Assembly (NCBI RefSeq): GCF_000758705.1
Contig: NZ_CP009287.1
Span: 6,882,001-6,946,000 of the forward strand
Length of the DNA: 64,000 nucleotides
Origin: Paenibacillus graminis
Lineage (GTDB): Bacteria > Bacillota > Bacilli > Paenibacillales > Paenibacillaceae
Direction of reading: 5' to 3'
Positions 33,909 to 42,653 of this stretch are shown here, one piece after another. The position numbers were made by a program, and so were the translations under genes. Positions within the stretch are counted from its first letter, which is position 1. The number at the start of each line of letters is the position of its first letter. A model generated the notes under the pieces. The model saw nothing but the letters and a program-made list of their open reading frames with translations. It did not search any database and had not been told where the DNA came from.

Positions 33909-36340
33909 TCCCCGATCATTATTCCCGGATTCTTGTCCTCCTCCAGTTTAGCACGATCTCCGCCCGAACCTGAAATAATCTGTATGCTGCCTCCCGCTCC
34001 ATCAACGACAACCCTGTCGCCTGTCTTTAAGCGTACAGAGGCATCACCGCACCCTACAACCGCCGGGATGCCAAGCTCTCTGGCTACAATTGCTGCATGG
34101 GACAGAGGTGCCCCAATATCGGTGATGATTGCCGCCGCCTTGGGAAAACAAAGCGTCCAGCCCACATTGGTTTTCGCTGCCACCAGAATTTCTCCCGGCA
34201 GGAGCTGCTCTCCCTCCGCCGGTGTGGCAAGCACTCGTACAACGCCTTCCACCCGCCCGGCCGCACCGGGAAATCCTCTAAGGACATCCGCATCCATACT
34301 CCGAAGCGCCTGAACCGGAGCTTCGGAATCATACGCATCCACTCTGCGGGCAGGGTCCTTCGACCAGAGGAACGGATCGAATCTTCCCCGGATCACGGAT
34401 GGCAGGGGCGGCAAAGCCTGATATTTCGTATAGGTTTCTTTTCGCGCGGCTACATGCTGCAGCATCGGCAGATCGCCTTCGGCCAGCCATTTCAGAATTT
34501 CATCCAGGTACAGAAAAAACACCTCTTCCCCAATGCCTGCAAGCTTACCTGCCTTAAGCGCAAATGCCCGGTTCAACCGGAATACCCTGGTCCATTCCGA
34601 ACGGACAGCTTCGCGTACTTTCGGCCCTTCCGCAGCAGACTGTATCCGGCGGCGGAGCTGTTCCGGCCTCATGGATATCTTCGCCTCCGTCCGCTTCCAG
34701 GCAGCATCGTAAAGCTGCTGCTGATGGTTGACAAGCTCCTTCACTTGTAGCGGCAAATCCCCATACTGTTCAAGCTGCCTGGTAAGCCAGAGCTCATCTT
34801 CGGCAGGTTCCGGAATGGAAAGTTCGAATTCATGCGGCCCGCGATGCCCGTATTTCTGCAGATATTCTTCATGGCTCATCTCATTTTTAAGAATTCTGGA
34901 GATGCCCAGGACCGGACCCAAACTCTCCAGTTCTGTGCCTCCGCTAATGCTCGACAGCAGAATTTCCGCATCCCCGCTGCCCAGCTGCTTACTGAGCTTT
35001 TTCTTGAATTTTACGAATTTCTGCATGGGAGCACTGGCCCCCTCCAGCGCAGCCCATAATGCCGCTATATTCCTTGGCCACAGCTCACGCTCCCACAGCG
35101 TCAGCAGCTCCTCCCTGCTCCCGATGTCTTCCAGCCGCATGCGGATCTGTTTACACCATTCCGGTGTTTCCTTTACAAACTGGGGCAAATTCCGCACAGC
35201 CTGGCGGGTGCGCCGGGTACTGTATACGATCCGCGGCAGCAGGGTCCTGATTAATTCCAGCTTTTTGTAAGGGTACTTTGGCAGGGAGGCTCCCTCCGGG
35301 ATTGAGCCGAACACGTCACTCATTTGACGCAGGATCGGCTTCACCTTCAAGCCAAAAGCGGAAAAGACGGAAACAGGCAAGCTGATATTGGAATACACCC
35401 GTCCACATATATTTCCAGATAACAAATAGTGGCCCGGGATAACATTGTGCTCTTCATCAAGGGCGCGGAGAAACGACCAGCTCAGCGGGGTGAGTACGTC
35501 CGCAATCGATTCGCCTACATTGGTATTGGTCCAGAGAAAATCTCCAGTCATCGAATCGTTGCATTCAAAACGGTCAAGGTTCCCTGCACTTAGGGTGGTA
35601 ATTGGACGTGCCTGAAGCAAATACACCTTTCCTTGGACAGCCGCCCATTCAATGTCCTGGGGACAGCCCGTCTGATGTTCAATTCTGCGGGCGTAACGGT
35701 ACAGCCGGGTTGCGATCTTTTTACATTCGGGCGGCCCCTTATATCGGCCTTTGGGCTGGGACACGGTGAACAGGACTGCATTTGCCTCCCCGGATACCAG
35801 CTGTTCTCCTAAACCGTGCACATAGTTGCCCTGCATCTCCAGCCGGCTGCCCGTGACAGGATCTGCTGTAAACAACACTCCTGACAGCTCGGATGGAATC
35901 ATCCGCTGAATGACAACAGCCATGGAACGGACCTCATGATCCCCTTGAACACTGCTGTTGTATATCTGAACTCTTTCCGCATATTGGGACTGATAGACGG
36001 TGTCCAGAGCAGCCCACAGCTGATCATCCGTCTCTACGCCAAGTACAGACTCAAACTCTCCGGCAAAAGAAGCCCCCGCCGCATCCTCACCGAGCCCTGA
36101 GGAGCGCACGGCAAATGCCGCGCCCGGGTGTTTGCTGCGTATAGCCGATAGTTGTGCCAAAATCTCCTCCTGAACTGCTTCCTCCAAAACCCCGCCCTGC
36201 AGCGCTTCCGGAAACACTACAAAACCTTCAGGCACGGGATAGCCTTGCTGATACAGCAGGCTTAGCATAGCGCCTTTGCCCCCTGCGTGTTCCCGAAGCT
36301 GCGGCGTGATTTCCTGAAAACCTGCAACCTTGCTTGCCAT
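33905..36340 (-). CDS. PEP synthase/rifampicin phosphotransferase-like enzyme
   Basis: An 811-residue protein with the three parts of PEP-utilising dikinases: an N-terminal ATP-grasp region (AGGKGAMLSLLYQQGYPVPE, AVRSSGLGEDAAGASFAGEF, and YLLQARPIT near residue 250), a long middle domain, and a C-terminal phospho-His domain with PLSHAAIVARELGIPAVVG, where His is the phospho-acceptor. Rifampicin phosphotransferases share this order and size, but PEP synthase paralogues of other function do too, so the drug link is only possible. ATG at 36340 has GGAGGT 7 bases ahead; the earlier ATG 18 bases upstream lacks one. Coupled to the TetR gene. Confidence 0.82.
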   Translation of the reverse strand: MASKVAGFQEITPQLREHAGGKGAMLSLLYQQGYPVPEGFVVFPEALQGGVLEEAVQEEILAQLSAIRSKHPGAAFAVRSSGLGEDAAGASFAGEFESVLGVETDDQLWAALDTVYQSQYAERVQIYNSSVQGDHEVRSMAVVIQRMIPSELSGVLFTADPVTGSRLEMQGNYVHGLGEQLVSGEANAVLFTVSQPKGRYKGPPECKKIATRLYRYARRIEHQTGCPQDIEWAAVQGKVYLLQARPITTLSAGNLDRFECNDSMTGDFLWTNTNVGESIADVLTPLSWSFLRALDEEHNVIPGHYLLSGNICGRVYSNISLPVSVFSAFGLKVKPILRQMSDVFGSIPEGASLPKYPYKKLELIRTLLPRIVYSTRRTRQAVRNLPQFVKETPEWCKQIRMRLEDIGSREELLTLWERELWPRNIAALWAALEGASAPMQKFVKFKKKLSKQLGSGDAEILLSSISGGTELESLGPVLGISRILKNEMSHEEYLQKYGHRGPHEFELSIPEPAEDELWLTRQLEQYGDLPLQVKELVNHQQQLYDAAWKRTEAKISMRPEQLRRRIQSAAEGPKVREAVRSEWTRVFRLNRAFALKAGKLAGIGEEVFFLYLDEILKWLAEGDLPMLQHVAARKETYTKYQALPPLPSVIRGRFDPFLWSKDPARRVDAYDSEAPVQALRSMDADVLRGFPGAAGRVEGVVRVLATPAEGEQLLPGEILVAAKTNVGWTLCFPKAAAIITDIGAPLSHAAIVARELGIPAVVGCGDASVRLKTGDRVVVDGAGGSIQIISGSGGDRAKLEEDKNPGIMIGE

Positions 36341-36423
36341 ACAAAGACCTCCATCCAAAATATGAAATTTAGTATCATATTAAACTTATATATCTTTTTA
36401 TATTTAGTGTCAATATTTTAAGC

Positions 36424-36463
36424 AAAAAACAGCTACGCCATCCTTCACTGGATAACGCAGCTG
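36424..36463 (-). terminator. Minus-strand terminator
   Basis: CAGCTGCGTTATCC and GGATGGCGTAGCTG arms (two mismatches) followed by six T residues on the minus strand. It lies upstream of the PEP-utilising enzyme and would shield it from read-through. Confidence 0.75.
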
Positions 36464-36561
36464 TCTTGGATTTGAATTTAGCGTTTGTCTGAAGGATCTT
36501 TCATGAATCGGGCAGTGAAGTGGGGAACTTGAAAGCTTGGCGAATACAATGAAGCTCATCA

Positions 36562-36860
36562 GGAACTAAACTAAGTGGAAAAAGTAAAACTAATCCGGTG
36601 AAATCCGGGGTACACAAGTTTTAGTTGGATTTTGTACACCTAACTCATGCCTATTCGCCCCATATGGCCACTTTTAGCCGAATTAGTGGTACTTTTTCCA
36701 ACATAGGCTACTCCATAGGCTAAATGAGTTTGATTAGTGATCCTTTTTCCACTAAGGATGTCCGGCTCTATTCATAAATTTCTCATGTTCAATTTATATA
36801 GCGGTTGTTTACCTGCTTCTTCGCCAGCGCGAGTTGGAGAAAGGCTATCACAGGTGAAAG
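36562..36860. repeat. Dispersed element R3, copy 1
   Basis: Contains AAGTGGAAAAAGTAAAACTA, GAATTAGTGGTACTTTTTCC, CCTTTTTCCACTAAGGA and ACCTGCTTCTTCGCCAGC. Copies at about 41815-42000 and 58485-58720 share the same blocks in the same order; this one also carries extra sequence between them. Inverted GGAAAAAG/CTTTTTCC motifs allow folding. The region 36341-36937 otherwise holds only terminators. Confidence 0.65.
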
Positions 36861-36874
36861 AAATCATAATTTCC

Positions 36875-36914
36875 CAAAAAACAAAAGAAGCGCAATCCCC
36901 CGGGACCGCGCTTC
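36875..36914 (-). terminator. Terminator after the GIY-YIG gene
   Basis: Minus strand GAAGCGCGGTCCC and a GGATTGCGCTTC arm, then TTTTGTTTTTT. Confidence 0.8.
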
Positions 36915-36937
36915 CAGCTTTTTTCGGCTTATTCGGC

Positions 36938-37294
36938 TTATTTGTACAAGACTTTCTCCACATTGTATTTGGCTCTAAGCTTGTTCACAATGTATGTTTC
37001 ATAGATTTCCCTGTCGACGGCATCATCGATAATGCAGACTTCAATCTTGGCCACCTCGTCACGGTGCGGCTTCATCACCGAAACACTATCTTCAAAATGC
37101 TTTTTAATCCGCGGTCTCAGCTTTCTGGCCTTGCCCACAAACAGCAGCTCATCCTTGTCGTTATAGAACATGAAGATGCCGCCTTTTTCCCGGGTAATCA
37201 GGTGGAAATCCGTGAATCCGTAGATATGGCTAAGTACAGGATTCTCCTGCTTCATAATGGTAACATCCGGTGTTGGAATCGTAATGCTGATCAT
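36938..37294 (-). CDS. Stand-alone GIY-YIG domain protein
   Basis: A 118-residue protein consisting of little more than a GIY-YIG fold: GGIFMFYNDKDELLFVGKA (about 38-56) carries the two motif strands (GIF and FVG rather than GIY and YIG), RKLRPRIKKHF provides the conserved Arg, and YETYIVNKLRAKYNV the conserved Glu/Asn region. Nuclease activity is possible but the leading Tyr residues are replaced by Phe. It resembles the N-terminal UvrC module and a second UvrC-like gene lies at 48.3 kb. Single gene closed by a terminator. Confidence 0.82.
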   Translation of the reverse strand: MISITIPTPDVTIMKQENPVLSHIYGFTDFHLITREKGGIFMFYNDKDELLFVGKARKLRPRIKKHFEDSVSVMKPHRDEVAKIEVCIIDDAVDREIYETYIVNKLRAKYNVEKVLYK

Positions 37295-37353
37295 TGTAGC
37301 TCACTTCCCTCTTGTATATAGACATAAATAGTATCACAGTTCCAGAACCCTGA

Positions 37354-37520
37354 CTATACAGATACATCGCCGGATTAAGCAATAAGGCGCTCCTGACACG
37401 GCTGTTACCGGATGAGCAGCCCAGCGGAATCAGCGGACGCTGCTGGGACGGACCGAAAGTCATTGCTTCCTCCGAAGAATCCTACAAGCGGGACCGCGCC
37501 GCAGAGCTGTGGAATGGAGC
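37354..37520 (+). pseudogene. Probable relic of an SDR dehydrogenase C-terminus
   Basis: An open stretch with no start codon reads LLTRLLPDEQPSGISGRCW, then DGPKVIASSEESYKRDRAAE and LWNGAH. This resembles the C-terminal tail of retinol-dehydrogenase-like SDR proteins (GK.F..KK...SS...SYD...A..LWE.S). It starts after a TGA and runs into the convergent epimerase. No other part of such a gene is present. Confidence 0.45.
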
Positions 37521-38504
37521 TCACACAGCCTTGGCCTGCCGGCTCTGGATAGCACGGATCGTCTCCCTGATCCCATCCTCAAATGAAGTTGCCGGGATTG
37601 GACCGACTAAACGCTCATACTTGCGGCCGCTTAAGCGCAGCGGTTCCTTCGTTAAATAGAGCATTTCCACAATCTCCTTCATAACCGGTACAAACAGGCC
37701 CAGCAGCGATAAACCAATCAGTCCCACCGGGATGACCGGTTTGGACTTCCCGCTTGCTGCCCGGGCAAGGCGGACGATCTCCTTGCCTGAGATGGTCCCG
37801 GCCCCCGGAATGTTCCAATTCTGCCCGTAGGCCTCTTCCCGGAGGGCAAGTTCGACGATCATCACCGCTGCATCCGGCAGATACACATATTCACGCGACA
37901 CAGTCATATTCCCGACGAACATTCCCGGTTTGCCCGCAGCAATGGCTTCAAGCGTAGAACCCAGATATGAGGCTTCGTTGGCAGCAGCGCCATAATAATC
38001 GGGCAGGCGGACAATCATCCGCTCCGTCCGGCTCCAACGCGGGCTGAAGAACATCCGCTCGAACTCCAGCTTGACTTTGCCTTTTTTCGTATGCGGGTTC
38101 TTGGGGAAATCCTCGCTGATCGGCTGCTCATCCTTTCTTCGTCCATAGGGATAAATTCCGTCTATCGCAATCACACGCGTACCGAGTCTGTCCGCCGCCT
38201 CCATCACAGCTTCGCCCATCGGCAGCAGCTTGGTGCTCATTTCGTGGTACGGCACCGACGCACAGTGAAAAATAACATCTGCACTTTGCGCAGCTTGGTA
38301 AACATCCTCCGCCTTGAACACATCCCCCGTCTTGAGGCTAAGTCCAGCCGGATTGCCCAGTTTCGCAGCGAACTGCTCCAGCTTCGGCAAAGTTCTTCCA
38401 AACGCCACTGTGCTGACGCCTCTCTTCAACAGTTCTGCAATAATAACCGTTCCAGTTCCTCCGGTTGCGCCTAATACGACAGCCTTCTTTACATTGTTCA
38501 TCAT
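37521..38504 (-). CDS. NAD-dependent epimerase/dehydratase-family protein
   Basis: A 327-residue extended-SDR protein. VVLGATGGTGTVIIAELL at 9-26 is the NAD(P)-binding loop; residues IFHCASVPYHEM and AIDGIYPYGRRKDE follow the family order, with Tyr in the YPYG segment in the usual active-site place, though a full YxxxK is not obvious. Two ATG codons in a row follow AGGAGGAATACTA. The TetR gene lies upstream on the same strand and three copies of its probable operator surround the promoters. Substrate unknown; a detoxifying NmrA-like role is possible. Confidence 0.82.
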   Translation of the reverse strand: MMNNVKKAVVLGATGGTGTVIIAELLKRGVSTVAFGRTLPKLEQFAAKLGNPAGLSLKTGDVFKAEDVYQAAQSADVIFHCASVPYHEMSTKLLPMGEAVMEAADRLGTRVIAIDGIYPYGRRKDEQPISEDFPKNPHTKKGKVKLEFERMFFSPRWSRTERMIVRLPDYYGAAANEASYLGSTLEAIAAGKPGMFVGNMTVSREYVYLPDAAVMIVELALREEAYGQNWNIPGAGTISGKEIVRLARAASGKSKPVIPVGLIGLSLLGLFVPVMKEIVEMLYLTKEPLRLSGRKYERLVGPIPATSFEDGIRETIRAIQSRQAKAV

Positions 38505-38534
38505 TAGTATTCCTCCTACATGATTTTGTATTAT

Positions 38535-38552
38535 TAGTGATTAATCAATAAC
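38535..38552. promoter_or_regulatory. TetR operator, copy 1 (epimerase promoter)
   Basis: TAGTGATTAATCAATAAC, an imperfect palindrome, 31 bases upstream of the epimerase start. Confidence 0.65.
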
Positions 38553-38649
38553 CAAAATTCAAAAAAATAATAAACCCCGCTGTGTCTACATGAACATTTC
38601 ACATATGTTCACTATTCATGCGCTTGTCATTCATACGCTGCCATTCGTT

Positions 38650-38665
38650 GTGATTGATCAATCAC
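38650..38665. promoter_or_regulatory. TetR operator, copy 2
   Basis: GTGATTGATCAATCAC is a perfect 16-bp palindrome in the gap between tetR and the epimerase gene. Confidence 0.7.
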
Positions 38666-38734
38666 TACTTAAGAGCTGTGAAGCAGCTAAGGGGATAACC
38701 CTTAGGTGAGCGGCTGGCTTTTTTGCCATACGGC

Positions 38735-39283
38735 TCACTTCAGATGCTTCGGCTTCAGCTCTGGCATCTCCAGCGCCATTGCAATGTGGCAGAGCATGCC
38801 GTTGGCCATGAATGTACTGACTTCCACCTCGGGGTTGGCAATCCCGGCAGCGGTAAACTTATTTTCCATCAACTGTGTCACCTTGTTCATTCCGGCCTGC
38901 ATCGAACTGCGGATCGCTTCATCGCGAATGCCCAAGGCCTGCACCTGCAGAATGATTTCACTGGGATGAGTCTCCATCATTTGCTCATACACCCGGATCG
39001 ATTCCTCCAGCAGTTTATCCCCGGATGCCTCAACGTCTGTGAATGTGCGGATTGTCCGTTCAAACGCCCGGTCCAGCGCCGCTACAAACAATTCCTCCTT
39101 ATTCTTGAACAGCTTAAAAATGTACGGCTGGGAGATGCCTACCTTCTCTGCCACCTGTGCGGTTGTCGCCTTGAAATAGCCATGCTCGGCAAATACAATT
39201 ACTGCGGCTTCCAGAATCTGTTCCCGGCGGTTTACTGAGGCAGCTTCTTCCTTCGCCCGTACATCTCCCGATAATTTGCTCAT
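38735..39283 (-). CDS. TetR/AcrR-family regulator of the epimerase gene
   Basis: A 182-residue protein with helix-turn-helix at about 39-62 (TTAQVAEKVGISQPYIFKLF) and a helical C-terminal sensing domain. AGGAGG lies 5 bases ahead of the ATG. The same palindrome occurs 45 bases upstream of its own start and twice upstream of the epimerase gene, which indicates autoregulation plus control of that target. Ligand unknown. Confidence 0.9.
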   Translation of the reverse strand: MSKLSGDVRAKEEAASVNRREQILEAAVIVFAEHGYFKATTAQVAEKVGISQPYIFKLFKNKEELFVAALDRAFERTIRTFTDVEASGDKLLEESIRVYEQMMETHPSEIILQVQALGIRDEAIRSSMQAGMNKVTQLMENKFTAAGIANPEVEVSTFMANGMLCHIAMALEMPELKPKHLK

Positions 39284-39327
39284 GTCGGCCTCCTGTGGTT
39301 ATACAGTAATAGGTTTTGAATAATGTT

Positions 39328-39347
39328 TAGTTATTGGTCAATCACTA
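39328..39347. promoter_or_regulatory. TetR operator, copy 3 (tetR promoter)
   Basis: TAGTTATTGGTCAATCACTA, imperfect palindrome matching copies 1 and 2. Confidence 0.65.
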
Positions 39348-39442
39348 TCTTGTTTTGAAGTATACACTGGCTGTTTCCGAAATACAAGTTTTTATTTAAA
39401 TTTTTTACGGCTCTCTTTAAAGAGTAAAGACGCGGCACGAGT

Positions 39443-39494
39443 AAAAAAACAGCCGCGCCGCCCTTGCTTCAGGACGCCGCCAGCTGTTTTTTTA
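39443..39494 (-). terminator. Terminator after the BI-1 gene
   Basis: Long GC-rich stem AACAGCTGGCGGCGTCC with GGGCGGCGCGGCTGTT, then seven T residues on the minus strand. Confidence 0.88.
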
Positions 39495-39531
39495 CGATAC
39501 CGGCCAGATTTCCGTTCCCGGCTTATGATCT

Positions 39532-40305
39532 TTAATTTCGGCTCCGCAGCTTGGACAGCAGCCTGAGGATCTCCACATAGAGCCACACCAGCGTGACCAT
39601 GAGGCCGAAGGCACCGTACCATTCCATGTATTTCGGAGCTCCCTGCTGCGCCCCGTGCTCAATAAAATCAAAATCAAGCACCAAATTGAGTGCGGCAACG
39701 ATGACAATAATAACCGAAATGCCGATTCCGATCAGGCTGTTGCTGTGCAAATAGGGTACGGTTACACCGAACAGCCCCAGTACAAAGCTGAGCAGATATA
39801 CGATGGCGATTCCGGCCGTGGCAGCAAATACGCCGAGCTTGAATTTTTCCGTCGCCCTAATTATTCTTGTTTTGTAGGCAAGCAGTAAAGCAACAAAAAT
39901 GCTCAGGGTCAATAACGCAGCCTGCAAAGTAATACCATAGTACAAGCCTTCGTATGACGCTGAGATTGCCCCGAGAAACAGCCCTTCCGCCAGCGCATAG
40001 ACCGGTACCAGATAAGGGGCAGCGGCCGGCTTAAAGCTGATAATCAACGCTAACACGAATCCGGTCAGCGCCCCGCCGATAGCGTAAGCAGATACATCCT
40101 GTCCGTTAAAATACATCGACCAGGCGCTGAAGGCACCTGCCAGCAGAATGGTCAGGGTAATGAAGGTTTTGTTGACCGTTCCGTTAATGCTCATACGCTC
40201 CTGTCCGGAGTACCGTTCTTCGCGTTCAAACGTTTTTTCATTTAACGTGGGATTCCCGCTGCGTCCGATCAAAAGATCATCTCGTTTCATTGTATTTGTG
40301 TCCAT
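39532..40305 (-). CDS. Bax inhibitor-1/YccA-family membrane protein
   Basis: About 257 residues with seven hydrophobic segments after a soluble N-terminus that contains RSGNPTLNEKTF, the typical lead-in of the Bax1-I bacterial group. The C-terminal ALNLVLDFDFIEHGAQQGAP carries the Asp pair that in YetJ/BI-1 relates to pH-gated calcium leak. Start is uncertain: ATG codons at 40347, 40305 and 40290 all lack a good ribosome site; 40305 is a compromise. Stands alone with its own terminator. Confidence 0.85.
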   Translation of the reverse strand: MDTNTMKRDDLLIGRSGNPTLNEKTFEREERYSGQERMSINGTVNKTFITLTILLAGAFSAWSMYFNGQDVSAYAIGGALTGFVLALIISFKPAAAPYLVPVYALAEGLFLGAISASYEGLYYGITLQAALLTLSIFVALLLAYKTRIIRATEKFKLGVFAATAGIAIVYLLSFVLGLFGVTVPYLHSNSLIGIGISVIIVIVAALNLVLDFDFIEHGAQQGAPKYMEWYGAFGLMVTLVWLYVEILRLLSKLRSRN

Positions 40306-40389
40306 AATAGCATATTGCCGGCATGAAAACATTGCAGTGATCCGCAAATGCTGATATAACCAACCTAGCTAAAAAAGGAGGGTTCGGAT

Positions 40390-40713
40390 TTGAGCAAATT
40401 CGGAATGTATGCCAAATTCACCGCCAAACCGGGAGGCCGCGAGGCGCTGGCGGCTATCCTGCTCGAAGCTGCCGCAGCAGCTGAGACGGTGAGCGAATGC
40501 GAGCTGTACATCGTCAATCTTTCGGAGAGTGAGCCGGATGTCCTCTGGGTCACTGAGGTATGGAGCAATGCAGAAGCACACGCGGCTTCACTGAACGACG
40601 AGGCGACCCGGGCCACCATCCAGCGGGCCATGCCGCTGATTGCAGGTGTCGAACCCATTCCGCTGGTTCCGTTGGGAGGCAAGGGGCTGGCGTTCGGAGC
40701 TAAGGACGCATAA
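40390..40713 (+). CDS. Antibiotic biosynthesis monooxygenase (ABM)-domain protein
   Basis: A 107-residue ferredoxin-like dimeric fold protein: GMYAKFTAKPGGREALAAIL as strand 1/helix 1, ELYIVNLSESEPDVLWVTEV, and WSNAEAHAASLND. Related proteins (YgiN, LsrG) oxidise quinols or isomerise small molecules without cofactor. TTG start with AGGAGG 8 bases ahead. Convergent with the EcsC gene; a shared terminator separates them. Confidence 0.88.
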   Translation: MSKFGMYAKFTAKPGGREALAAILLEAAAAAETVSECELYIVNLSESEPDVLWVTEVWSNAEAHAASLNDEATRATIQRAMPLIAGVEPIPLVPLGGKGLAFGAKDA

Positions 40714-40717
40714 TTTG

Positions 40718-40765
40718 AAAAAGGCAATAATGCTGCTCCTTACAGAGTGTATTATTGCCTTTTTT
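40718..40765. terminator. Bidirectional terminator between the ABM and EcsC genes
   Basis: AAAAAGGCAATAATG pairs with TATTATTGCCTTTTTT; A and T runs on both sides. Confidence 0.9.
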
Positions 40766-40767
40766 CT

Positions 40768-41604
40768 TCATTCCATTTCCGCCAATCTGGCGATAATTCG
40801 TCTTTTGCGGTACAGCATCCGGGCAGCCTCGGCTACATCCTCCAGCGCCTTGCGGTTGGTGTAGGCACCGAAGAACATCCCTGCTACCGGGATGGCCTGC
40901 AGCATCTTTTTCCAGCCCCAATTGTCGCGGTACACCATGATGGCCTCTTTCCAGCCCTGAATCTTGGAGACAGCCTCATTCGTTCCTGGCGTAATATCCC
41001 CGGTCCCCCCGGCCTGCAGGTTGAGCTCCTTCAGAATAGTCCGCTTGCCGACAATATCCGATGAAGCGAACTGCATCACCTTGACGGTAAAGATCCGCTC
41101 CGCTTTATCCGCAGGATTATAGCCATAGCAGAGGCCAATCTCCTGGATGACCTTCAGAGACAAGCCCAGAACCGCAGGGATATCCGCAGCCAGCGTGAAC
41201 ACCCCGCCGAATCCCGTTGTTGCTCCCTGCGCGGTGGCTACATTCCTGCTGCTCTGCGTCAGCTGCTCTGCAGCCTTATCCATAACAGCCAGAGGAAAGG
41301 GACCCTCACCGCTTCCTCCAGCCGCACGGCTTTCGGCCTGCATGAGCAACCCAACCTTGCGTCCGGCCACCAGATAGTTGCCTCCATTCTGGATATAGCT
41401 CCCCAGTTCGTCCAGCAGCTTGCCCAGCTTCTCATGAATAAATTTCGGGGTAAGCTTGTCGAGCACCTTGAATGGCAGACGGGTGAGGTGGTCCCAGATC
41501 ATCAGCTTGTTCTGTTCTTTTTCCCACTTCGTTATTTCAGCAAGCGCAGCATTCAGCTCCTCCACAGTCTCCAGATGGGAGAAGGACCCAGCAGTTTCCG
41601 TCAT
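40768..41604 (-). CDS. EcsC-family protein
   Basis: A 278-residue protein of the EcsC family (PF12787): EITKWEKEQNKLMIWDHLTR at the N-terminus, a Gly/Ala-rich amphipathic centre (TTGFGGVFTLAADIPAVLGL) and GICYGYNPADKAERIF-like middle. The family associates with membranes; the B. subtilis namesake adjoins the EcsAB transporter, but this copy is alone. AAGGGGG is placed before the ATG. Function unknown. Confidence 0.85.
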   Translation of the reverse strand: MTETAGSFSHLETVEELNAALAEITKWEKEQNKLMIWDHLTRLPFKVLDKLTPKFIHEKLGKLLDELGSYIQNGGNYLVAGRKVGLLMQAESRAAGGSGEGPFPLAVMDKAAEQLTQSSRNVATAQGATTGFGGVFTLAADIPAVLGLSLKVIQEIGLCYGYNPADKAERIFTVKVMQFASSDIVGKRTILKELNLQAGGTGDITPGTNEAVSKIQGWKEAIMVYRDNWGWKKMLQAIPVAGMFFGAYTNRKALEDVAEAARMLYRKRRIIARLAEME

Positions 41605-41814
41605 ATCTAAGCCCCCTTAAAAATTCTTGTTTGTTTAAATAGTACGTTTTTGCAGGCCACCGGTTCTGTTAATTTTATAACCCGTTTGGGGGAGTTTGAA
41701 TGATTGGGGGAGAATCGTTCTGACCTTACTGTTTTGCGCCGGCGGCAAATCCAAGGTGGGATCATGTGATAAAGGTCAGTGAATTAGGCTGAATACCTTG
41801 TACTCCCGCAGACT

Positions 41815-42000
41815 TAAGTGGAATAAGGCAAGCTAATTTGCTTGAGCTCCCTGTTCTCCGCAGTCTTTAGTGGAAAAAGGTACACTAATTCAGCTCATTT
41901 CACCCCCAATGGGAGAATATGGCCCAATTAAGTTTCCTTCTTCCACCTAAACCTAACATTTATTAATTTTAGAGTAAAATAAGTTCCATTTTTCCAACTA
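41815..42000. repeat. Dispersed element R3, copy 2
   Basis: TTAGTGGAAAAAGGTACACT, AATTCAGCTCATTTC, CCAATTAAGTTTCC and CCATTTTTCCAACTA match copies 1 and 3. Just beyond, 42013-42049 holds two copies of an 18-bp unit (CACCTGGCGATTGTCCAC). The remaining parts of 41605-42164 show no gene. Confidence 0.65.
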
Positions 42001-42164
42001 GCGCTTACCCGTCACCTGGCGATTGTCCACCACCGGCGATTGCCCACCAAAACAGAGAGAACATAATTATCTAAAAGCTGAATGCGGTTCTTTAAAGGAC
42101 GGTACCGTTTCAGCGGGAATTATAAGAATGGTTTGTGGCGTGAAACATATAACTCTATATATTT

Positions 42165-42196
42165 AAAAAAGCATTTCCGGATCAAACCGGAAATGC
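42165..42196 (-). terminator. Terminator after the small protein gene
   Basis: GCATTTCCGG-ATCAAA-CCGGAAATGC, perfect 10-bp stem, six T residues on the minus strand. Confidence 0.9.
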
Positions 42197-42211
42197 CGGA
42201 ACTTCGATTTT

Positions 42212-42493
42212 CTATTGCTCAGTGTTGCTATTTGCTGATTCTGCAAGGGCCAGCCGCTTTTTCTCCTCGGCCAGTCTGTCTTCGGTGAGATCCACCCCGC
42301 GGCCTCCGACCGAGCCCTCCGGAGCATGGCTGACTGCCTCCTCCGCGTGCTGCAGACTGTTCTCCGCCTGCGAAAGAGTCTGGTCGTTCGGGTGGCTAAG
42401 CGCCTGGGATACGGAGTTGTGCAGCCGGGTCACCGCATCCTGGGCCTGATCCACGGTACTATTGCTCCGCAAGCTGGATTCATAATGCTTCAT
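42212..42493 (-). CDS. Small helical hypothetical protein
   Basis: A 93-residue hydrophilic protein, mostly alpha-helical by composition (SQAENSLQHAEEAVSHA), rich in Ser, Gln, Asn and Glu, without Cys. GGGAGCGG lies about 8 bases ahead of the ATG and a clean terminator follows the stop, which support a real gene. No family recognised; such small Gln/Ser-rich proteins in Paenibacillus are often stress or spore related, but that is only a guess. Confidence 0.65.
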   Translation of the reverse strand: MKHYESSLRSNSTVDQAQDAVTRLHNSVSQALSHPNDQTLSQAENSLQHAEEAVSHAPEGSVGGRGVDLTEDRLAEEKKRLALAESANSNTEQ

Positions 42494-42653
42494 CTTGTCA
42501 ACCGCTCCCTTCAGTTTTACTGTCCAATCCCCTTTAGGATGGATAGAGGGAGCCTATCTTATGCAGGTCCGGGCGGCCCATTCAACGGCATTTAGCCGTT
42601 GCGCAGGCTCCTCCGGCCTGGCAGGGCCGGTCCGGGCGGGGGCTTCCACCCGC

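Noticed and set aside
33905..36340. Confident assignment as rifampicin phosphotransferase
   Set aside because: Domain order fits, but the drug-binding residues cannot be judged by eye and PEP synthase-like paralogues share the same layout.
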